11,170 nt of DNA from an uncultured bacterium (GTDB lineage: Bacteria; Bacillota; Clostridia; Oscillospirales; Butyricicoccaceae), in the NCBI GenBank assembly GCA_905215125.1, contig CAJMOV010000036.1, forward strand, positions 1 through 11,170. Direction: 5' to 3'. Shown piece after piece: positions 6,887 through 11,170 of this stretch. The notes below the pieces were generated by a model. That model made no database searches. It was not told where the DNA came from and saw only the letters and a list, made by a program, of their open reading frames with translations. Position 1 is the first letter of the stretch, and every line of letters begins with the position of its first letter. The position numbers and the translations under genes are program-made.

Positions 6887-8029
6887 TTATACTCCGCGCT
6901 GGGTGGGGTCAAAAGCGTCGCGCAATCCGTTGCCGAACATGTTGAACGAGATGCACAGCAAGGAGATGATAATAGCCGGGAACAGCGTCTGTGAAGGATA
7001 ATATAGCAGAACCTTCTGTCCCTCAGACAGCAGGATGCCGATAGACGGCTCAGGCGGGCGCAGCCCCAGGCCGATATAGGCCAGGAAGGATTCTGAAAAA
7101 ATGGCGGCTGGGACTGCCAGCGCTGTCCTGGTGATAATGGGACCGAGGGAGTTGGGCAGGATGTGACGGAAAATCAGAACGCGGTCGCGCACCCCCAGCG
7201 TTCTTGCCGCCAGGACATACTCGTTGTCCTTAAACCGGTAAAACTGCGCGCGGACGAGACGGGCCGTGCCTATCCAGTCGCGGACAACAAGCGCCAGTAT
7301 GATGGAAAACAGCCCCGTTCCGAATATCATGACAAACAGTGTCATGACGACGATATTGGGAAAAGCGTTGATAATTTCGGTAATACGCATCAGCACCATA
7401 TCCAGCTTGCCGCCATAGTACCCCGAAACCGAGCCGTATACAACGCCGAAGACAACGTTGACGACAACCGAAACCAGGGCGATAACCAGTGATACGCGGG
7501 TGCCGCGCCACAGACGGGTCCAGATATCGCGGCCCAGGTAGTCGGTCCCGAACCAATAAACCTCGTCAATGTCGTTAAACTCGTAATAGTCGACTTCAAC
7601 GTCGCACATTTCAACCCCGTTGACAAAGTGACGGTTGGTGACAGCCAGGATACTGCCTTCGGGATATTGAGAGGTATCGGTCAGGTTTTCGACGCGGCGG
7701 TTGGTCAAGACAGTCCCGCCGTCAAACAGGCCGATGTTTAAATTGGCCAGAAAGGGAATTTTCGGCGGCGCGTTCATGTGGTCAAGATTCTGGTCGTTAA
7801 AGCCCTTATCGCTTACCATCGGGCCCAAAATGGCAAGGGCGACGATAATGACAATAATGACAAAGGCGACAACCGAGCTTTTGTTTTTCTTAAAGCGCTG
7901 CATGGCGTCCTTAAAAAAGCCGACAGGCTTTGTATCAAACCTCTGATCGTGCAGCTCGGTCTCCATCTGTACCAGCGTGAGCTTGGATTTATCCAAGCCG
8001 CTGTAATCGCTTGGGCTAAAAACCTTCAT
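6887..8029 (-). CDS. oppC: Oligopeptide/dipeptide ABC transporter permease (OppC/DppC), with long outer loop
   Basis: This is one of two membrane permeases forming the translocation pore. Its 380 residues exceed the roughly 300 usual for the family. The order is: a cytoplasmic N-terminus of about 50 residues with an OppC_N-type segment, a first membrane helix (about 52-71), a hydrophilic stretch of about 80 residues (75-157), then YWFGTDYLGRDIWTR (158-172), the classic OppC entry motif. Five more membrane segments follow. The EAA loop that contacts the ATPases is EYVLAARTLGV...FRHILPNSLGPI (270-298). The extra length is mostly the 75-157 loop, predicted to face outward. Start ATG 8029 overlaps the oppB stop as ATGA, and GGGAGG lies 12 nt upstream, so translational coupling is likely. 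Confidence 0.94.
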   Translation of the reverse strand: MKVFSPSDYSGLDKSKLTLVQMETELHDQRFDTKPVGFFKDAMQRFKKNKSSVVAFVIIVIIVALAILGPMVSDKGFNDQNLDHMNAPPKIPFLANLNIGLFDGGTVLTNRRVENLTDTSQYPEGSILAVTNRHFVNGVEMCDVEVDYYEFNDIDEVYWFGTDYLGRDIWTRLWRGTRVSLVIALVSVVVNVVFGVVYGSVSGYYGGKLDMVLMRITEIINAFPNIVVMTLFVMIFGTGLFSIILALVVRDWIGTARLVRAQFYRFKDNEYVLAARTLGVRDRVLIFRHILPNSLGPIITRTALAVPAAIFSESFLAYIGLGLRPPEPSIGILLSEGQKVLLYYPSQTLFPAIIISLLCISFNMFGNGLRDAFDPTQRGV

Positions 8030-8982
8030 ACAGCCTGCTTACCTCCCATCCTGATACGCGGGTCGACGATGCCATAGCTCAGGTCGACAATCAAAATGGT
8101 CAGAATAGATATGACCGAGTAAAACATCAGCGTCGCCAGGGTCACCTGATGGTCGCTGGAATTGATGGCCGAGATCATCAGGTTGCCCATGCCGGGAATG
8201 GCAAATATGCGCTCGACGACCAGACTGCCGCCCATGATGGTCGTGAACATGGGGATGATGATATTCATCAGCGGCACCAGCGAGTTACGGATGCCGTGGC
8301 GCAGGGTCGCCTGGCTTTCAGTCAGCCCCTTTGTGCGCGCCAGCAGCATAAAGTCTGAGCCTATCGTCTCGGCCAGCTCACCGCGCAGGTAACGCGCGAC
8401 ACGGGCAATGGGGCTGAACGCCAACGCCAGGATCGGCAGAACCAGCGATATAAATTTGGCTACTCCAACCGCGCTGGGGTCGTAAATAATCGGAAACCAT
8501 CCCCACTTGTACGCGCAGAAATATTGCAGCCCGGTCGCAAAAATAAACGACGGCACAGATATGAAGATGACGACCAGGAAGGAGACCAGATAGTCGACGC
8601 CGCTGTTTTTCTTCAGCGCCATTGCAATACCGGCCGCCATGCCAAGCGGCAGCGCAATGCACAGCGAGTACACATTGACATATAAGGCGACAGGGATTTT
8701 CTGGGCGACAATGTTCCAGACCGGCATGTTCGGGTTCAGCTTGAGCGACAGCCCCCAGTCCCAATCCAGCACGATGTTTTTCAAGTACAGGAAATACTGC
8801 ACAATGATGGGCTTGTCAAAGTTGTATTTTGCATTCAGCGCCGCCATCATTTCCGGCGTCAGCTCATCATACCCTTCATAAATATTCCCCGGCATCAGGC
8901 GCAGGACAATAAAGCCAATGGTCAAAATGATAAATAAGGTGATGATGGTCGCCAAAAGCCTTTGCAGGATATAATTTCTCAT
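8026..8982 (-). CDS. oppB: Oligopeptide/dipeptide ABC transporter permease (OppB/DppB)
   Basis: This partner permease has 318 residues, the family's usual size. It opens with MRNYILQRLLATIITLF, the standard OppB first helix, and has VLRLMPGN just after it. About six membrane segments are visible. The EAA loop is DFMLLARTKGLTES...RHGIRNSLVPL (210-237), followed by GGSLVVERIFAIPGMG (251-266), a hallmark of OppB. The frame stays open upstream to an ATG at 9093, but the extra 37 residues are hydrophilic, would precede a canonical N-terminus, and are encoded by the hairpin-rich spacer. The start is therefore placed at 8982, with AAAGG about 9 nt upstream, a weaker site than elsewhere in the operon. 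The stop overlaps the oppC start by 4 nt. Confidence 0.94.
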   Translation of the reverse strand: MRNYILQRLLATIITLFIILTIGFIVLRLMPGNIYEGYDELTPEMMAALNAKYNFDKPIIVQYFLYLKNIVLDWDWGLSLKLNPNMPVWNIVAQKIPVALYVNVYSLCIALPLGMAAGIAMALKKNSGVDYLVSFLVVIFISVPSFIFATGLQYFCAYKWGWFPIIYDPSAVGVAKFISLVLPILALAFSPIARVARYLRGELAETIGSDFMLLARTKGLTESQATLRHGIRNSLVPLMNIIIPMFTTIMGGSLVVERIFAIPGMGNLMISAINSSDHQVTLATLMFYSVISILTILIVDLSYGIVDPRIRMGGKQAV

Positions 8983-9013
8983 GCAACCAAACCTTTCTTT
9001 CTGTCTCTGGATA

Positions 9014-9041
9014 AAGGGGAGCGCAGCGGCGCGCTCCCCTT
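9014..9041 (-). promoter_or_regulatory. Strong hairpin upstream of oppB (stabiliser or partial terminator candidate)
   Basis: A perfect 11-bp stem, AAGGGGAGCGC with GCGCTCCCCTT, encloses a 6-nt loop. On the minus strand it ends in CCCCTTTATCC, so the T-tract is only three bases before an A. It could act as a leaky terminator or as a 3'-end stabiliser of the upstream binding-protein mRNA. Such hairpins are common between binding-protein and permease genes and raise binding-protein output. Confidence 0.6.
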
Positions 9042-9110
9042 GTGCGCAGAAGACCATAAGCAGACGTGCGGGCATACGTTCGGCCAGAGTCAACGTCCGT
9101 ATCCCCTAGC

Positions 9111-9240
9111 CGCCGGCTGCCGGCGCTCAGGAAGGCGCTCCCAAACGCCGGCTGCGGTGTTCGCGCTTCAATATCCCGCGCCCTGCGGCAGGGCGGAGAG
9201 CCGCCGGGCGCAGTCCTCCGTCCGGCGTCCGCAGGACGCC
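9111..9240. repeat. Cluster of short GC-rich hairpins
   Basis: Three tight perfect hairpins are seen: CGCCGG/CCGGCG around CTG (9111-9125), CGCCCTG/CAGGGCG around CGG (9179-9195), and GGCGTCC/GGACGCC around GCA (9224-9240). A competing GGCGG/CCGCC hairpin lies at 9192-9205. The last hairpin in plus order lies 16 nt after the binding-protein stop codon. None has a T-tract on the minus strand, so these are not ordinary terminators. They resemble intergenic palindromic repeats, but copy number cannot be judged from one window. Confidence 0.55.
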
Positions 9241-9256
9241 TTTCCGGGCCGGCTGA

Positions 9257-11071
9257 CTATTCCTCTACAATGCGGGCAAATTTCCACCCAAAGCCGACGT
9301 TGACGACATAGGAATTGTCGGGGGTCGGCAGCTGCACACGCTCGGATTTCAGGTAACGGCTCGGGTTTTCCATGACTGGGATAATGGGCAGGTCTTCAAG
9401 CATGATATGCTCCATCTCAAAGGCCATCTCGAGCTGCGCTTCCTTGTCAAAGCGCTCTTCAGTCTGGTTTGCGCGGATCCAGAGATCGTCCAGCGCTTCG
9501 GAGAAATACGGCTCATTTTTCTGGGCATAGGTGCTTCTCCAGACGTTATAGCCGTTCCACGGCGAGATTTTGCTGGTCACCCAGCCGCCCCAGCCAAGCT
9601 CGTATGACGACGGGTTATTGACCCAGTCCTTCTTGGTGGCGGTCATCTGCGAGTTGGGCATACCCTGAATCTCAAGCGTAAAGCGGTCTGCGCCAAACAG
9701 CTCGCCCCAAGCCTTTTGCAGGTATTCAGAGCAGGTCTTATAGCGCGAATTGTCGCTGCTGTACAGAAGCGTCAGGGTAACTGAATCAAGGCCCGTTTCC
9801 TCCAGCGCCTTCTCGAAGTACTCGACCGCGGCCTCGGGGTCATAAGCATAATTGTCGGGAACCCATTCAGGATGGGCCTGCGCGAACATTTCGCGGTAAT
9901 TTTCACCCGTCTCCACATCTCCAATGACCATCTGCGGCTGCACCCACCACGCGGGGATGGAGTTGCCGGCGGCGGCAACCGACACGCGATCGGTGCCGTG
10001 ATACAAGGCCTTACGGAAATTTAGATTGTCAAGAATGGGCTGATCGGGGTTTTTCATATTGATGCTGATGTGGTACAGCGAGGTGGCGTCGCTGGTGATC
10101 AGGCGGGGATCCTCCTGATACTGGTTATATTCCTCATTACCCAGCGAAACGTAGTCGATTTCCCCGTTTAAGAACATTTGCAGGGTGGTCGATGTGTCGG
10201 TGACAACACGCTCTACAACTTCCGCAAGCCAGATTTTATCGGCAAATACCCAGTCGGGGTTCTTCTGGTATGTGATGGAAGCGCCAGGAATCCATTCCTT
10301 GATGGTGAAGGAGCCTGCCGACATGTATGTATCGGCGCTGGTGCCGTACATGGTGGCGGTGCGATCCTCGTTCATTGCCGCTTCGTATGTGGGCTCGTGA
10401 ACCATGGCGAGCGAACAGTTAAAGCACAGATGGGTCATAATTTCATCCGCTGTGACCGGTGCGGCCGTTGTCAGCTCGACAGTATAGTCGTCGATTTTTT
10501 TCAGGCCGACATCCTCCCACTCACACTCGCCGGCAGTGTATTCGGCGCCGTTGAGGACGGTGATGGTGTTGCTGTTGAAATAGGAGGCGCGGGTATTGAG
10601 CAGCTTAGGGTCGATAAGCATTTTATAGCTGTACATAACCGTATCTGCGTTCAGCGGGTCGCCGTTTTCCCAAACCAGGCCCTCGCGCAGCGGGATTTGC
10701 CACACTGTCTGCGTATCGTCCATCTGCTGCGGGATATCAGAGGCAAACTCCGGCAGATAGGTAAAGGTATAGTCATCGCTGATGTAGGACCGGTAAAGAT
10801 AGATGGCCAGCATGTCGGCAGCGTCGCTGTCGCGCGACATCGAGTACATATGGCCGTTCAGGGTCGAAATATCGGCGCTTACGGCGACGCGCAGGGTACC
10901 TTCGCCCTCCGGCAGCGGAGTATCGTTGCCCGTGTCTTCCGGCTGCGTTTGACCGGGGTCGTCCTGTACAGAGGGATCAGACGGGGTGAGATCGGGCTCT
11001 TCACGCTGGCAGCCGGCAAGGGTGCCCAAGCCCAGCATGAGAACGAGCAAGAGCGCTAAAGTCCTTTTCAT
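9257..11071 (-). CDS. Peptide ABC transporter substrate-binding lipoprotein (family 5, OppA/DppA-like)
   Basis: This lipoprotein captures the substrate outside the cell and delivers it to OppBC. At 604 residues it fits the SBP_bac_5 family. The N-terminus has a Lys-Arg start, a hydrophobic core and the lipobox LAGC, with Cys21 as the lipid-modified residue. Residues 22-58 form a D/E/P/T-rich flexible tether. The mature domain opens with GTLRVAVSADISTLNGHMYS, typical of family 5, and continues with VWENGDPLNADTVMYSYKM, the conserved segment seen in OppA/DppA/nickel-binding relatives. The start at 11071 has AAGGAG about 10 nt upstream. It is the first gene of the operon. The specificity pocket cannot be read by eye, so the ligand is unknown; the downstream hydrolases hint at acylated or D-amino-acid compounds. 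Confidence 0.94.
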   Translation of the reverse strand: MKRTLALLLVLMLGLGTLAGCQREEPDLTPSDPSVQDDPGQTQPEDTGNDTPLPEGEGTLRVAVSADISTLNGHMYSMSRDSDAADMLAIYLYRSYISDDYTFTYLPEFASDIPQQMDDTQTVWQIPLREGLVWENGDPLNADTVMYSYKMLIDPKLLNTRASYFNSNTITVLNGAEYTAGECEWEDVGLKKIDDYTVELTTAAPVTADEIMTHLCFNCSLAMVHEPTYEAAMNEDRTATMYGTSADTYMSAGSFTIKEWIPGASITYQKNPDWVFADKIWLAEVVERVVTDTSTTLQMFLNGEIDYVSLGNEEYNQYQEDPRLITSDATSLYHISINMKNPDQPILDNLNFRKALYHGTDRVSVAAAGNSIPAWWVQPQMVIGDVETGENYREMFAQAHPEWVPDNYAYDPEAAVEYFEKALEETGLDSVTLTLLYSSDNSRYKTCSEYLQKAWGELFGADRFTLEIQGMPNSQMTATKKDWVNNPSSYELGWGGWVTSKISPWNGYNVWRSTYAQKNEPYFSEALDDLWIRANQTEERFDKEAQLEMAFEMEHIMLEDLPIIPVMENPSRYLKSERVQLPTPDNSYVVNVGFGWKFARIVEE

Positions 11072-11072
11072 T

Positions 11073-11082
11073 GATGTACATC
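11073..11082. repeat. 10-bp palindrome between the ribosome-binding site and start codon of the binding-protein gene
   Basis: GATGTACATC is self-complementary and fills the gap between AAGGA and the ATG at 11071. It could be a small operator or a weak RNA dimer or hairpin site, or it could be chance. Confidence 0.25.
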
Positions 11083-11093
11083 TCCTTTTTCCC

Positions 11094-11122
11094 TTTATAT
11101 TATGAAGGCGGCTCCGGGTTAA
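11094..11122 (-). promoter_or_regulatory. Candidate promoter of the transporter-hydrolase operon
   Basis: On the minus strand TTAACC (11117-11122, four of six -35 bases) and TATAAA (11094-11099, five of six -10 bases) are separated by 17 bp. Transcription would start about 15-20 nt before the start codon, leaving a very short leader. The -35 overlaps a perfect palindrome GGTTAACC (11117-11124), a possible operator. An alternative is TTGCAA with TTTTAT, also spaced 17 bp, further upstream in the AT-rich end of the window. Confidence 0.5.
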
Positions 11123-11170
11123 CCGTCCTTACATCAAAATAAAACCAATATTTGCATTTTTTTGCAATTT

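Larger units (their letters stand above)
8983..9256 (-). other. Hairpin-rich 274-bp spacer between the binding-protein gene and oppB
   Basis: I see no credible gene here on either strand. The right two-thirds is very GC-rich and contains several short perfect inverted repeats, annotated separately, plus a 10-bp direct repeat CGCCGGCTGC at 9111-9120 and 9146-9155. Other gaps in this operon are 72 nt or less, so this spacer is exceptional. It may control the ratio of binding protein to permease, or it may be an inserted dispersed repeat. Confidence 0.75.

Noticed and set aside
8983..9093. A 37-residue N-terminal extension of oppB
   Set aside because: Homologues start at the MRNYILQ segment. 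The extension is encoded by the hairpin spacer and lacks a ribosome-binding site that improves on the one at 8982.
8962..9311. Plus-strand frames of 81-113 codons across the spacer
   Set aside because: They are rich in R, P, G and S from hairpin DNA, have no recognised family, and overlap the ends of oppB and the binding-protein gene.
1..11170. CRISPR arrays, tRNA or rRNA genes, insertion sequences, prophage or defence genes
   Set aside because: No regularly spaced repeats, cloverleaf sequence, transposase motifs or terminal inverted repeats were seen. recQ alone is not evidence of a defence island.

Overview
The window is a GC-rich bacterial chromosome fragment with every credible gene on the minus strand. 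Strong GGAGG ribosome-binding sites, a lipoprotein oligopeptide-binding protein with a D/E/P/T-rich linker, and a clostridial style of Opp ATPases and permeases suggest an anaerobic Firmicute, perhaps an Oscillospirales or Christensenellales relative. This taxonomy is inference from protein style only.

Right to left, which is the direction of transcription: a promoter candidate (about 11094-11122) precedes a lipoprotein solute-binding protein (9257-11071). Next comes a 274-bp GC-rich, hairpin-rich spacer. After it lies a tightly packed block: permeases oppB (8026-8982) and oppC (6887-8029), ATPases oppD (5831-6874) and oppF (4885-5838), then three cytoplasmic metal-dependent hydrolases. These are an aspartoacylase/succinylglutamate-desuccinylase-like deacylase (3913-4812), an N-acyl-D-amino-acid deacylase (2283-3863) and an imidazolonepropionase-like amidohydrolase (1080-2261). 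An intrinsic terminator (1028-1063) closes the unit. Overlaps of 4 and 8 nt and short gaps support one operon of eight genes.

Beyond the terminator, recQ starts at 960 from its own extended -10 promoter and runs off the left edge at helicase motif VI. It looks functionally unrelated to the operon.

Working model (inference): the transporter brings in small acylated or D-residue-containing amino acids or peptides, and the three hydrolases remove the acyl groups or open or cleave amide bonds in the cytoplasm. The parts belong to known families. The three-hydrolase combination with a dedicated importer is the most system-like feature here. Other points of note are the absence of the usual C-terminal cysteine cluster from both ATPases, a long extracytoplasmic insertion in OppC, and the hairpin cluster separating the binding protein from the permeases.
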